Below are positions 44,506 through 54,138 of a stretch of 64,000 nucleotides of DNA, one piece after another (the stretch's first letter is position 1; each line of letters starts with the position of its first letter). The stretch lies in the NCBI RefSeq assembly GCF_000980875.1, contig NZ_LAYO01000102.1, positions 1 through 64,000 of the forward strand, in the 5' to 3' direction. The stretch is from Leucobacter sp. Ag1 (GTDB lineage: Bacteria; Actinomycetota; Actinomycetes; Actinomycetales; Microbacteriaceae). Below the pieces are notes generated by a model. It was given only the letters and a program-made list of their open reading frames with translations. It ran no database searches and had not been told where the DNA came from. Position numbers and translations under genes: made by a program.

Positions 44506-45357
44506 GTGAACGAGATCCTCGACAACCCGAAGGCCGGACGCGTGCGCGCGGCCGCAGCGCTCTCCCGCAAGAAGATCCGGCAGGAGCAGGGCCGGTTCCT
44601 GGTCGAGGGCCTGCAGGCCGTGCGCGAGCTGCTCGTGCACCGTCCGGAGCTCGCCGAGACGGTGTACGTCTCGCTCGACGGGGATCAGCGCCTCATCGAG
44701 GTGGATCGCCTGGTCGACGAGGCCGAGGCGAGCCCCCGGCGCGACGGCCGCGAACTCCCGCTCGTGCGCGTCACCGCACCGGTGCTCGCGGCGATGGCCG
44801 AGACCGTCACGCCGCAGGGCGTGATCGCGGTCGCCCGCAGTTGGGAGGCCGTCGACCCCGAGCAGCAGGCGAACGCGCTCGCGAAGGCGCTGAGCGGGGC
44901 ACGGCTCGTGGCGATCATGCACGAGGTGCGGGATCCCGGCAACGCGGGCACGGTGCTGCGCGCGGCCGATGCCGCGGGTGCCGACGCCGTGGTGTTCGCC
45001 GGCGCGAGCATCGACCCTTTCCACCCGAAGGTCGTACGCTCGACGACCGGCTCGCTGTTCCACCTGCCGGTGGTGACCGCCCCCGACCTCGCCGCGGCGA
45101 TCGACGCCGCCCGAGCCGCCGGCCTGGCCGTGCTCGCCGCCGACGTGAACGGCGCCGAGCTCGCCCCCGGCGATCCGGCCCTGACCGGATCCGTCGCCTG
45201 GGTATTCGGCAACGAGGCGCGCGGGCTCACCGAGGACGAGCGCGAGCTCGCCGATGCGGCCCGCCGACTGCCGATCTACGGTGCGGCCGAGTCCCTGAAC
45301 CTGGCAACCGCCGCATCGGTCTGCATGTACACGACGGCGTTCGCGCAGCGCGCCTGA
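44506..45357 (+). CDS. TrmH/SpoU family RNA 2'-O-methyltransferase
   Basis: 283 residues. An N-terminal substrate-binding domain with RFLVEGLQAVREL is followed by a SPOUT knot with the three motifs HEVRDPGNAGTVLRAADAAG, VFGNEARGL and LNLATAASVCMY. These enzymes 2'-O-methylate rRNA or tRNA ribose; the exact target is not evident. Encoded between rplT and pheS in many actinobacteria. GTG start, leaderless; an upstream open frame is antisense-like noise over the inverted repeat. Confidence 0.92.
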   Translation: MNEILDNPKAGRVRAAAALSRKKIRQEQGRFLVEGLQAVRELLVHRPELAETVYVSLDGDQRLIEVDRLVDEAEASPRRDGRELPLVRVTAPVLAAMAETVTPQGVIAVARSWEAVDPEQQANALAKALSGARLVAIMHEVRDPGNAGTVLRAADAAGADAVVFAGASIDPFHPKVVRSTTGSLFHLPVVTAPDLAAAIDAARAAGLAVLAADVNGAELAPGDPALTGSVAWVFGNEARGLTEDERELADAARRLPIYGAAESLNLATAASVCMYTTAFAQRA

Positions 45358-45379
45358 GCGGACGACGACACAGGCGTCT

Positions 45380-45416
45380 GCGGCCGCGAGCCGGGGCGAC
45401 CCCGGCCCGCGGCCGC
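45380..45416. terminator. Bidirectional hairpin between the RNA methyltransferase and ABC genes
   Basis: 9-bp outer stem (45380-45388 with 45408-45416) and 7-bp inner stem (45390-45396 with 45400-45406) separated by one mismatch, at two convergent gene ends. Confidence 0.6.
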
Positions 45417-45427
45417 CGCGCCGACCG

Positions 45428-46156
45428 CTACCGGATGTGCAGCTCCTCGAGCAGGCGCTGCCGGAGCGGCACGAGCGAGGCGTCGGCAGGATCCCGCGGA
45501 CGCGCGCTGTCGGGAACGTGCTGGTAGGCGATCCCGCCCGCGTTGAGCACGAGGATCCGGTCGGCGAGGCGGATCGCCTCATCGATGTCGTGCGTGACGA
45601 GCACGACGGCCGGGCCGTGCCGATCCACGAGCTCCGCCACGAGCGTCTGCATCTCGATCCGCTTGATCGCGTCGAGCGCCGCGAAGGGCTCGTCGAGCAG
45701 GAGGAGCTGCGGCTCGCGCACGAGCGCCCGGGCGAGAGCGACGCGCTGCGCCTCGCCGCCCGAGAGCGTCGCGGGCCAGCTGCGCTCCCGTCCGGCCAGG
45801 CCGACCTCCTCCAGCGCGTGCGCGGCCGCGGCGCGTGTCGCCTCCGTCCGGGGCAGCCCGATCGCGACGTTCGCGAGGACCCGCTTCGACGGGATCAGCC
45901 GCGGCTCCTGGTAGACGAACGTGCTGCGCTCGGGCACCAGGACCTCTCCGGCATCGGGGCGCTGCAGGCCGGCCAGCACGCGCAGCAGCGAGGTCTTGCC
46001 GGTGCCGCTGGGCCCGAGCAGCACGACGAACTCGCCGCTGCGCACGTCGAGGTCGATGCGATCGAGCACGGGGTGCCCGCCGAACGACAGCGAGGCGCCG
46101 CGGACGCGGACGCGGAGATCCTCGTCGGTTCCGATGGGGGCGGTATCGATGCTCAT
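45428..46156 (-). CDS. ABC transporter ATP-binding protein, sulfonate/nitrate/taurine type
   Basis: 242 residues. Walker A GPSGTGKT (about 49-56), Q-loop VYQEPRL, signature LSGGEAQRVALARAL, Walker B LLLLDEP and switch His in VTHD. The SsuB/TauB/NrtD subgroup is suggested by length and by the permease and binding-protein partners. The start ATG overlaps the permease stop (4 nt). Last gene of the six-gene minus-strand sulfur-type operon. Confidence 0.92.
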   Translation of the reverse strand: MSIDTAPIGTDEDLRVRVRGASLSFGGHPVLDRIDLDVRSGEFVVLLGPSGTGKTSLLRVLAGLQRPDAGEVLVPERSTFVYQEPRLIPSKRVLANVAIGLPRTEATRAAAAHALEEVGLAGRERSWPATLSGGEAQRVALARALVREPQLLLLDEPFAALDAIKRIEMQTLVAELVDRHGPAVVLVTHDIDEAIRLADRILVLNAGGIAYQHVPDSARPRDPADASLVPLRQRLLEELHIR

Positions 46157-47049
46157 CGCAGTGCCACCCCCGCGCGCCACGGCAGGAGGACCCGCTCGAG
46201 CAGGCGCACGACCGCGTCGAACAGCAGTCCGAGCAGCGCGTAGACGACGACGCAGAGGAAGAGGTAGTCGACCCGGTTGACCTGCTGCGCGAGCGAGACG
46301 AGGTAGCCGAGTCCGACCCGGGTGCCGACGTTCTCGGCGGCGATGAGCGCGCCGATGCTGATGCTCAGGCTGATGCGCAACGCCATCAGGATCCCCGGCA
46401 GTGCGAGCGGCAGCACGACCTCGCGGATGAGTCCGGCTCCGCCGAGGCCGTAGCCGCGGGCCGCCTCGACGAGCCGCCGGTCGATGCCGCGGACGGCCAG
46501 GTAGACATACGCGTACATGGGGGCGATCGTCGCGAAGGCGATCACGAGCACCTTGAACTCTTCGTCGATGCCGAACCACGCGATGAACAGCGGGATCACC
46601 GCGAGGAAGGGGATCGCGCGCACCACCTGCAGGGATCCGTCGACGAGGTCCTCGCCCGCTTTCGAGAGCCCGGCGACGAGCCCGAGCGCGAGGCCGAGGC
46701 CGGCGCCGAGCACGACGCCGATGAGCACGCGGGTCAGCGAGGCCCCGAGCGAGACCGCGAGCTGCCCACTGGTGAGCAGGTCCCAGCCGGCGGCCAGCAC
46801 GTCGGGGATCTTCGGCAGCACCGCGGCTGGGACGAGCTCGAGGGCCGAGACGATCCACCAGGCGAGCAGCACCGATCCGGGCAGCGCGATGCGACGCAGC
46901 AGGACGGCGCCGCGGTGGGCGACCCGCTCGCGCGGGTAGTCGGGGGATCGGAGCGCGCTCGGCGCTTCGACCGGGCGGGCGGGCGGCGGGGTCGATCCCG
47001 GGATCGGCCCCGCCGCGGGCGCCTCAACCCAGGTCTGCGATGAGGCCAT
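46153..47049 (-). CDS. ABC transporter permease, SsuC/TauC type
   Basis: 298 residues, about six helices after a 45-residue Pro-rich cytosolic start. The EAA loop that docks the ATPase is EAARGYGLGGAGLIREVVLP. The first ATG overlaps the binding-protein gene by 26 nt; a later start is possible. Confidence 0.9.
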   Translation of the reverse strand: MASSQTWVEAPAAGPIPGSTPPPARPVEAPSALRSPDYPRERVAHRGAVLLRRIALPGSVLLAWWIVSALELVPAAVLPKIPDVLAAGWDLLTSGQLAVSLGASLTRVLIGVVLGAGLGLALGLVAGLSKAGEDLVDGSLQVVRAIPFLAVIPLFIAWFGIDEEFKVLVIAFATIAPMYAYVYLAVRGIDRRLVEAARGYGLGGAGLIREVVLPLALPGILMALRISLSISIGALIAAENVGTRVGLGYLVSLAQQVNRVDYLFLCVVVYALLGLLFDAVVRLLERVLLPWRAGVALR

Positions 47050-48064
47050 TCGCCTGTACGCCCTTCGGGATCACGCCGTTCTTCGCGAAGAGATCGGCGA
47101 TGGACTGCACGCGGGTGCGGTCCTGCGCGGTCGGCAGGCGCAGGACCGCCGGACGTGAACGGTTGACTTCGAGCTGCCAGGCGAGCGCGTCGCCGGTCAG
47201 CGCCCGAGGGCCGGTTGTCTCGAAGACGTTGACGAAGCGCTCGGGGTGCTTCGCGCGATCGGCGACGAGGGGCGTCGCGGCCTGCACGACGGCCTTCGCG
47301 ATGTCGGGCCGCTCCTTCAGCAGGTCGGTGGTGAACAGGATGATCTCGCGATCCTGCGAGTCGATGTCGTGCTCGGTCGCCACGATGGTCCCGGTCGCCT
47401 TCGCCTGCCGGAAGAAGTCGCCGAACGTCGAGATCGCGTCGACCTTGCCCGAGGCGAACGCGGCGAGGGCGTCGGCCGGCTGCAGGTACTTGAGCGTCAC
47501 CTCGGACGGCGCGATCCCTGCCTGGGCGAGCGCCTGGAGCACGATGTACTCGCCCTTGCCCGCCGGGTTCACGGCGACCGTCTTGCCGCGGAGGTCGGCG
47601 ACCGCTCGCGCGCCGCTCGCCTTCGTCGCGATGATCCCGGAGTCGTCGCCCGCGGTCTCGGTGTCGAGCACGGCGCCGATGCGGATGGGTGCTTCCTTGG
47701 CCGCCGCGCCGACGACGGGCGTGAACGCGCCCTCGCTGACCTGCAGCTCTCCGGTGCTGAACAGCGGGAGGTTCGCCGAGACCGCGCCCTTCGCGGGGAC
47801 CCAGTCCACAGTCGCGCCGAGCGGCCCCAGCGCCTGCTCCAGGGTGCCGTCGTGCTTCGCGACGGCGAGCCAGCCGCTGTTGCCCGGGTCGGTGACCCGC
47901 AGGGTATAGCTCTCGCTCGAACCCTTCGACGTCGATCCGCCGTCGGACTTCGCGCCGCTCTCGAGCGCCGATGCCGAGGAGGAGCATGCCGCGAGCATCG
48001 CGGTCGTCGCGATGATCAGGGCGGCGGCTCCGGCGCGGAGCAGGGTTCGTGATGTGGTCTTCAT
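47024..48064 (-). CDS. ABC transporter substrate-binding lipoprotein, aliphatic-sulfonate type
   Basis: 346 residues. Lipoprotein signal with lipobox LAAC (lipidated C27). NMT1/SsuA-like bilobed fold: LRVTDPGNSGWLAVAKHDGTLEQAL, GFTP-like VSEGAFTPVVGA, LRGKTVAVNPAGKGEYIV, KVDAISTFGDFF. The ligand is inferred to be an organosulfur compound from the monooxygenase and cysteine-synthase-like neighbours. AAAGGA lies upstream of the ATG. Confidence 0.88.
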   Translation of the reverse strand: MKTTSRTLLRAGAAALIIATTAMLAACSSSASALESGAKSDGGSTSKGSSESYTLRVTDPGNSGWLAVAKHDGTLEQALGPLGATVDWVPAKGAVSANLPLFSTGELQVSEGAFTPVVGAAAKEAPIRIGAVLDTETAGDDSGIIATKASGARAVADLRGKTVAVNPAGKGEYIVLQALAQAGIAPSEVTLKYLQPADALAAFASGKVDAISTFGDFFRQAKATGTIVATEHDIDSQDREIILFTTDLLKERPDIAKAVVQAATPLVADRAKHPERFVNVFETTGPRALTGDALAWQLEVNRSRPAVLRLPTAQDRTRVQSIADLFAKNGVIPKGVQANGLIADLG

Positions 48065-48123
48065 GTGCAGCGGGGTCCTTTCGAGCGTGCCGCGTGCGTG
48101 GCTGGGGTGGGGCTGGAGGGAGG

Positions 48124-49014
48124 TCAGAGTCCGGAGAGGGCCGGGACCGGGGCGGTGGCGAGAGCGTCCCGCAGGTGGCCGATCACCGCTCCGATGAGCG
48201 CGGGGGAGGAGAACTGCGGATCCTCGTGGTCGGCATCGGCGATCTCGATCAGCGTCGATTCGGCGCCGACCGAGCGCAGCGCGCCGTGCCAGGTGCGCTG
48301 CGCGTACCGGATCTCGGCGGAGTCGTCGGAGCCGGTGAGCAGCAGGAACGGCGGGAGGCCGCTCGGATCGAGCCGGGCGAGGTGCCGACGCGGATCGCCG
48401 TCGAGCGCCTCCTCGAGGGTGACCGAGCCGAAGTCCTCGGTGCCGATGAACGGGACGAAGGGATCGCGGGGGCTGGGCGGCTCGGCGCCGCCGCGGTCCC
48501 AGAACCCGCCGGGTTGCTGGGCGGGCGGGTAGCGGTGCGCGAGGAACCGCGATGCCGGATCCAGCGGCGCGTACCAGGACACGACCGCCGCCGGACGGGT
48601 GGCGAGCCGGTCCTCGGCCAGCCCCTTCGTGACCGCGAGCGACGCGAGATGCCCGCCTGCGGACGCGCCGCCGATGCCGAGGATCGGTGCGGGGCCGTCC
48701 AGATCGAGCTCCTCGGCGTGCGCTTCGAGGTGCTCGATGAGCGCGAGCACGTCGTCGACGTTCTGCGGGTACGGACGCTCGGTGGTGAGCGCGTAGTTGG
48801 CGTTGACCACTGCGACGCCGGCTCGGGCGAGCGCCGCAGGGATCCGCTCGCTCGCGGACTTGTCACCGAAGCGCCACCCGCCCCCGTGCAGGAACACGAA
48901 CGTTCCGGGAAGGGCACGCTGCTCGGGGACGAACAGGTCGAATGCCGCAGGGCGCAGCCCGTCCGCGGCGGGCCGGTACTCGACGTCGCGGAGCACCGCG
49001 AAGCCGCCGCTCAC
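48124..49014 (-). CDS. Alpha/beta hydrolase, hormone-sensitive-lipase (HSL)/esterase type
   Basis: 296 residues. Oxyanion motif FLHGGGWRFGDK, nucleophile GASAGGH, acid in TGSDDSAE and the catalytic histidine in ADHEDPQF. BD-FAE/HSL-type esterase. Its start overlaps the monooxygenase stop by 4 nt, so it probably processes the monooxygenase substrate or product, for example an ester or thioester; that is inference. Confidence 0.88.
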   Translation of the reverse strand: MSGGFAVLRDVEYRPAADGLRPAAFDLFVPEQRALPGTFVFLHGGGWRFGDKSASERIPAALARAGVAVVNANYALTTERPYPQNVDDVLALIEHLEAHAEELDLDGPAPILGIGGASAGGHLASLAVTKGLAEDRLATRPAAVVSWYAPLDPASRFLAHRYPPAQQPGGFWDRGGAEPPSPRDPFVPFIGTEDFGSVTLEEALDGDPRRHLARLDPSGLPPFLLLTGSDDSAEIRYAQRTWHGALRSVGAESTLIEIADADHEDPQFSSPALIGAVIGHLRDALATAPVPALSGL

Positions 49015-50426
49015 GCGTTGACCCCCTGCAGCTCGGCCGCGGCGACGGTGGGTCGTGCGCTCGACTCGGGGGAGCGGCGCAGCACCCCGGGCCGGGCGAG
49101 GCCGAAGTGCTCGCGCAGCGTCTCGGTGGTGTACGAGGTCCGGGCGACGCCGCGACGCTGGAGCTCGGGCACGACGAAGTCGACGAAGTCGGTGAACGCC
49201 GTGCGCATGAAGGGTGGGAACACCTTCACACCGTCGAACGCGCCCGAGACGTAGCCGGCCTCGATCCAGTCGGCGATCTCGCGCGGATCGCCGACGACGA
49301 CCGGGAAGTTCTTCTTGTTCGCGGCGAAGCGGAAGAGCTCGTCGAAGGTGAAGTCGTGGTCGCCGACGATGCCGGCGAACTCGTCGAGCAGGGCGCGGCC
49401 CGTGCCGGCTACGGGGAGCGCGGTCGGATCCACGACGTCGATGACCCGTTCGGTCGGGCGGACGTCACCGAGGTCGAGGCCGAGGTGCCGGCCGACGACG
49501 ACGGGCGAGAACCGCTCGACCAGGTTCCGCTGCACCTCGTTGAACAGCTCGCGGGCGCGGGCGCGGGTCTCGCCGACGTAGATGTTGGCCCCGACGACGA
49601 AGGCGTAGTCCTCGGGCGCGCGTCCCGCGGCGACCGCGAGCTCTCGGTTGCGCTGCGCGTAGGCGCGGTTCCACTCGATCGACGCGTAGGGGCTGAACCG
49701 CACGTCGGCGTAGCGGGCGCCCAGCGCGAACGACTCGTCGGAGGTGCCGGCGTGCAGGATCGGCACGCGGCCCTGCGGCGACCGCGGCGCGTTCAGCGGG
49801 CCGGCGACCTGGAAGTGCGTCCCGACGAAGTCGATCGGTTCGGCGGCCTCCGGCGCGAACAGCCGCCCGCCCTCCTTGTCACCGACGAACCAGTCGTCCG
49901 ACCAGGAGTCCTGCAAGCGGGTGAAGACCTCGAGGAACTCTCCGGCGCGTACATAGGCGTCGGCGTGATCGGGTCGCTCGCCGTGGCCGAAGTTGCGGTG
50001 CGCGGCGCCGCCGGGCGCACCCGCGACGAAGTTGATGCCGAAGCGTCCGCGCGAGAGGTGATCGACGTTGCTCGCGAGCTGGGCGGTGAGGTACGGGTCG
50101 CTGTAGGTCGTGTTGACGCTCGCGATGAGGCCGATCCGCGAGGTGACCGCTGCGAGATAGGACGCGGCGGCGAAGCCGTTGAACTGGAACGCGTTGCGGA
50201 TCACGCCGCCGGGGTTCGCGTTCGAGCTGTCCTCCGTGTTGCCCCAGAAGAAGTAGTCGAAGACGCCGCGCTCGGCGGTGCGGGCGGTCTCGGCGAGCAA
50301 GCCGGGGTCGAAGATGCCGTCGAGCGACGACGAGCGCGAGCGCCAGCCGCTGTTGGTGGCACCGGTGGGCCAGTAGCTGAGCGCGAGGATCAGGTGATCG
50401 CGATCGGTGCGGGGATGCTGGGGCAT
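49011..50426 (-). CDS. FMN-dependent LLM-class monooxygenase (NtaA/SnaA/DmoA-like)
   Basis: 471 residues, bacterial luciferase-like TIM barrel of the NtaA/SnaA/DszA/SsuD-related group, which needs reduced FMN from a separate reductase. Seen: LALSYWPTGATNSGWRS, FDYFFWGNTEDSS, TYSDPYLTAQLASNVDHLSRGRFG and VAGAPGGAAHRNFG, and the conserved DWFVGDKEGG. No flavin reductase gene is adjacent. Likely oxidises the organosulfur or nitrogen compound brought in by the downstream ABC system. AGGAC precedes the ATG. Confidence 0.9.
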   Translation of the reverse strand: MPQHPRTDRDHLILALSYWPTGATNSGWRSRSSSLDGIFDPGLLAETARTAERGVFDYFFWGNTEDSSNANPGGVIRNAFQFNGFAAASYLAAVTSRIGLIASVNTTYSDPYLTAQLASNVDHLSRGRFGINFVAGAPGGAAHRNFGHGERPDHADAYVRAGEFLEVFTRLQDSWSDDWFVGDKEGGRLFAPEAAEPIDFVGTHFQVAGPLNAPRSPQGRVPILHAGTSDESFALGARYADVRFSPYASIEWNRAYAQRNRELAVAAGRAPEDYAFVVGANIYVGETRARARELFNEVQRNLVERFSPVVVGRHLGLDLGDVRPTERVIDVVDPTALPVAGTGRALLDEFAGIVGDHDFTFDELFRFAANKKNFPVVVGDPREIADWIEAGYVSGAFDGVKVFPPFMRTAFTDFVDFVVPELQRRGVARTSYTTETLREHFGLARPGVLRRSPESSARPTVAAAELQGVNA

Positions 50427-50467
50427 GGGAGTCCTGTCAGTGGTCGGAACGAGCCGGCGGGCCGGGG

Positions 50468-51586
50468 TCAGGCGAGGACGCGGTCGTCGGCGCGGGCCAC
50501 GAGCACGGTGTCGGGGTCGGTGGATCCGTGCGTCGGCGCGGAGTAGTCGCCGCGGGCGAGCCGCTCGGCCAGCTCGGGGTAGTCGTTCTCGCGCAGCCAG
50601 GCCAGGTTGTACTCGCGGGAGACGTAGTCGCGGGCGCTGTCGGCCGAGAACACCACGAAGACATCGTCCTCGTCGGCGTCCGCGGCGAGATCGAGGGCCA
50701 CGCCGAGCGAGAGCGCCGAGGAGAGCCCGATGAGGAGCCCCTCCTCGCGCGCCGCCCGCCAGCCGATCGAGATGGCCGCTTCCCGGTCGCGGCGCTCGAT
50801 GCGGTCGATCACATCGAGGTCGATGTTCTCGGGCCAGTCGCGCTCGAGCTGCTCAGCATCCGGTTCGCCCGACGCGACGCGGTAGAGGTTGCTCTGAGAG
50901 TGCATCGAGCCGTGGAAGTCGGTGGCGATGACCGAGACCTCCGGGTTCTGCTCGTGCAGGTAGGAACCCGTGCCGCTGACCGTGCCGCCCGTGGCGATCT
51001 GCGCGAGGAAGTGCGTGACGCGTCCGCCGGTCTGGTGCCAGATCTCGGGCCCGGTCGAGGCGATGTGGGCGGCGGGGTTGTCGCCGTTCGACTCCTGGTG
51101 CGACCACCAGCCGTCGGTCTCGGCCTCCGCGCGGCGCTGGGCGACGTTGGCCCAGTTCTCGGGATCCTCCCGCGGCACGTCGGGGCGGCCGGGGAGCAGC
51201 TCGACGCCGAGGAACTCGAGCAGCCGAGCCTTCTCGGGGGAGAGCGTCGGGAGCGGGACCGAGCTCGAGGGGTGGCCGGTCGCGTTGCCCGCGAGGGCGA
51301 TCCCGATCGCGGTGTTGCCGGCGCCCGTGTCGGTGATCCGGCCGCCGGGGCGCAACTCGCCGCCGGCGATGGCCTCGCGCACGATGTTGAGGCCGATGCG
51401 GTCCTTGGAGGAGCCGCCGAGGTTGAAGCCGTCGAGCTTCACGTAGACGGTGGCGGGCAGCCCCTCGGTGAGCCGGTTGAGCCGCACGAGCGGGGTGTTG
51501 CCGATGAGTTCGAGCACGCTGTCGTAGGTGCGGCTGCGGCTCGGATCGGGGAAGGAGATCGGCAGGGCCTGAGCGGAGTGCGGCAT
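50468..51586 (-). CDS. Divergent cysteine synthase/cystathionine beta-synthase family PLP enzyme
   Basis: 372 residues, fold-type II. ELIGNTPLVRL and the PLP-lysine segment GGSSKDRIGLNIV are canonical, but the substrate loop normally TSGNTGIGLA reads TGAGNTAIGIALA, and the segment normally containing a VMP-type strand reads SSSVPLPTL. Phosphate cradle ATGGTVSGTG is present and no CBS regulatory domains follow. The changed loop suggests a different sulfur nucleophile or acceptor. The ATG at 51586 (AAGGA 8 nt upstream) is preferred to one 16 codons earlier. First gene of the sulfur-type operon. Confidence 0.8.
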   Translation of the reverse strand: MPHSAQALPISFPDPSRSRTYDSVLELIGNTPLVRLNRLTEGLPATVYVKLDGFNLGGSSKDRIGLNIVREAIAGGELRPGGRITDTGAGNTAIGIALAGNATGHPSSSVPLPTLSPEKARLLEFLGVELLPGRPDVPREDPENWANVAQRRAEAETDGWWSHQESNGDNPAAHIASTGPEIWHQTGGRVTHFLAQIATGGTVSGTGSYLHEQNPEVSVIATDFHGSMHSQSNLYRVASGEPDAEQLERDWPENIDLDVIDRIERRDREAAISIGWRAAREEGLLIGLSSALSLGVALDLAADADEDDVFVVFSADSARDYVSREYNLAWLRENDYPELAERLARGDYSAPTHGSTDPDTVLVARADDRVLA

Positions 51587-51804
51587 GGGGTTCCTTGTGC
51601 GAGAGGGGACCGGATCGGTCGGGTTCTTCCGCACAAGCTATGCCAGATCCACTAGTTCGTGTGATGTGTGAAGTAATGAGACGTTATGGGTCTGAGTGGG
51701 GTGAATGGCCGGGTGACGCCGCTGTGGAAAACGGGATCGTCGTTTTCGTTCGTTGGTATGTTACCGGTAGCCGAGATTCGGCGAATCTGAGTGACGGAGC
51801 TGGG

Positions 51805-54138
51805 ATGCGTGGAAGACGAATACTGAGCCTGGGCCTCGGGGCGATGCTCCTGGGGTCCGGCCTGGTCGCCGGGCCGCAGGCCGCGGTGGCGGTCGAGGCG
51901 GAAGACGTGACGCCCGGGGCGGTGACGAGCCAGGGGCTTCCCGAGGGCTTTGGTGTATCGCGGAGCGCGGTGAATGCGATTGCGAAGGAGTCGATGCCGG
52001 AGTTGCTCGGCGGCGACTACACCCGCGGCTTCACCGACGCGGAGGGTCGTTCGTTCACCGGCAAGGGGCAGATCGTCGTGGTGATCGACGGCGCCTTCAA
52101 CCCGCAGCATTCGATGCTGCAGGGCAAGGTCATCGACGAGGCGTGCTTCTTCAAAGACACCATCTGGACGTTGGAAACGGGAGAGAAGGTTCCGGCGAAG
52201 AACCTCTGCGGGGCGACGAGCCGTCCGTGGAACCTCGACCCGGGCGTGCAGATCCTGACCGGACCGGGCAGCAGCGCGGTGTCGAAGGACCTCGAGAACG
52301 CGGTGTGCGTCGGAGAAGACAAGGCTACGGGTGAAACGTGGGAGTACTTCTGCCACAATGCCCACGGGACTGCTACGGCGAGTGCCGTAGCAGGGAATCC
52401 CTATACGCGCCCAGGGACGGGTGAACGGTACGCGGGAGTCGCGACAGGTGCGGAGCTGATCGTGCTGAAGATCGGCGATCAGGTGGGGTGGAACAATCCC
52501 GCGGTGCGTGCCGCGCTCCGGTATGTGGACGAGGTGCTCGTGCCGAAGTACCCGGGGCGGATCGCGGCCGTGAACCTCTCGGCAAGCGGAGGGAAAGCGG
52601 GATCCGGGCCGTGCAACACAAATTTCTACGGCGAGACCGCTACGAAATTGAAGCAGAAGAAAGTCGCGGTCACCGTCACCTCGGGCAACACGGGACACTC
52701 CTCAGAAGTCGGCACTTGGTCGTGCGCTGAAGGGCTCATTCGTGTCGGGGCGACCGGGATCAAAGATCTGAACACGCTCACAAGCAAACCCGGGTCAGCG
52801 ACGAATGTGTCGACCAGCACCCACCTGCTGGCACCGGTCGGGAGCGCGGAGGGCGACGATAAGAACAACCTGGCGTGGAACAACTCGAGTCCGGCTGAAC
52901 CTATCTGGGACTATGGCTATGGCTCGATGGTAGGGACATCGTTCGCGGCGCCGCAGGTCGCGGGCGCGTTCGCGGTGCTGCGCGAGAAGTTCGGGTACTC
53001 GAAGACGGTCGACGAGCTCGTTGCGCTGATGCGCGAGACGGGGGTGCCCGTTGCCGATCAGCGTCCAGGCAACACCGGGGTCGTGACCCCGCGCCTGTGG
53101 CTCGCGGATGCCATCGGCAAACGGGAGACGCCCGTCTACGACTTCACGGGGAACGGGAAGACCGACTTCTCCTACACGGGCACGGTGACCTCGGTGCCGC
53201 TTCGGTTCACCGAGATCGATCTCGCAGCGGATTGGGTCGGCGGGCACACTGAGCACTTCCTCTCCGCGTGGGACTGGAAGGCGCACAGCCGGATCGTGCC
53301 CGTGCACGACTACGATGCACCGAACACGAACGGTGTGATCACGGTCACCGGCGACCGGCTGCTGTACCACCGTTACAACCGGGCCACGAACGCGTTCGTC
53401 GCACCGCAGACGATCCTCGCCACGGGAGCGTTGGGCCTGCGCGGGCTCACCTTCGCGAGTCAGCTGCCGCATCCCACGACGGGGAGCGGGCGTGCGGTCG
53501 TGATGGTGAAGGCCGATGGCAGCCTGGTGGCGCGTGCGAAGGACGCGTACGGCGTCGGGCTCGGCGCGGAGCGCGTCCTGCTGACCTCGATGGACCCTGT
53601 CGGGACGCGCAGCGGTACGAAGCCTGCGGAGCCCGCGAGTTCGAACACGTCCGCGGACGGTACCGGGCAGCGCTCCGCGGGAGCGCGCTCGGCGTCGAAG
53701 GACGTCGGGAGCGGAACCGCCGACAGCGGCGCCGACGGTTCCGGCCCTGGCACTCGCGTCGAGAAGTCGCTCGCCGGAGCGTCTCGCCTGGTCGCGGTCA
53801 CCGACGTGAACGGCGACGGGAATCCCGACCTCGTCACGCGCGAGCCCGGCACCGGTGCGCCGATGGTGCGTTGGGGCACCGGAAACCCGGTGACTCCGTT
53901 CCAGACGAAGACCCAGGCGCTGAGCGAGGAGACCTACTGGGGCGACAAGGAGCAGATGTTCGTGTTCCCCGCAACCAGTACGACTCCGGCGCATCTCGGG
54001 TATCGGGCACCGACCACGGGCGCGCTCCTCCACTTCCCGTTCGAACGATCCGGCACCTCCTGGCGTGTCAGCCCCGACTACCGACAGGGCGGCAACTGGG
54101 ACGACACCGCGAACTTCCGGCTGGCGCCGGAGAAATGA
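51805..54138 (+). CDS. Secreted subtilisin-like serine protease (S8) with FG-GAP/VCBS-type tail
   Basis: 777 residues. Signal peptide at 1-28 (basic MRGRR, hydrophobic core, AVA cleavage region). Catalytic triad: D95 (VVVIDGAF; D-G rather than the usual D-T/S-G), H187 (HGTATAS), S379 (GTSFAAPQ), with oxyanion N295 (SGNTG). The C-terminal third carries calcium-loop repeats typical of FG-GAP/VCBS domains (DFTGNGKTDF at about 447 and DVNGDGNPDL at about 667), separated by a Ser/Gly-rich spacer. The ATG at 51805 follows GGAG. It overlaps the next gene by 4 nt, so the protease and the surface protein are made together. Confidence 0.9.
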   Translation: MRGRRILSLGLGAMLLGSGLVAGPQAAVAVEAEDVTPGAVTSQGLPEGFGVSRSAVNAIAKESMPELLGGDYTRGFTDAEGRSFTGKGQIVVVIDGAFNPQHSMLQGKVIDEACFFKDTIWTLETGEKVPAKNLCGATSRPWNLDPGVQILTGPGSSAVSKDLENAVCVGEDKATGETWEYFCHNAHGTATASAVAGNPYTRPGTGERYAGVATGAELIVLKIGDQVGWNNPAVRAALRYVDEVLVPKYPGRIAAVNLSASGGKAGSGPCNTNFYGETATKLKQKKVAVTVTSGNTGHSSEVGTWSCAEGLIRVGATGIKDLNTLTSKPGSATNVSTSTHLLAPVGSAEGDDKNNLAWNNSSPAEPIWDYGYGSMVGTSFAAPQVAGAFAVLREKFGYSKTVDELVALMRETGVPVADQRPGNTGVVTPRLWLADAIGKRETPVYDFTGNGKTDFSYTGTVTSVPLRFTEIDLAADWVGGHTEHFLSAWDWKAHSRIVPVHDYDAPNTNGVITVTGDRLLYHRYNRATNAFVAPQTILATGALGLRGLTFASQLPHPTTGSGRAVVMVKADGSLVARAKDAYGVGLGAERVLLTSMDPVGTRSGTKPAEPASSNTSADGTGQRSAGARSASKDVGSGTADSGADGSGPGTRVEKSLAGASRLVAVTDVNGDGNPDLVTREPGTGAPMVRWGTGNPVTPFQTKTQALSEETYWGDKEQMFVFPATSTTPAHLGYRAPTTGALLHFPFERSGTSWRVSPDYRQGGNWDDTANFRLAPEK

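Noticed and set aside
51595-51804. 70-residue N-terminal extension of the subtilase
   Set aside because: It would bury the signal peptide; GGAG and a basic MRGRR start support 51805.
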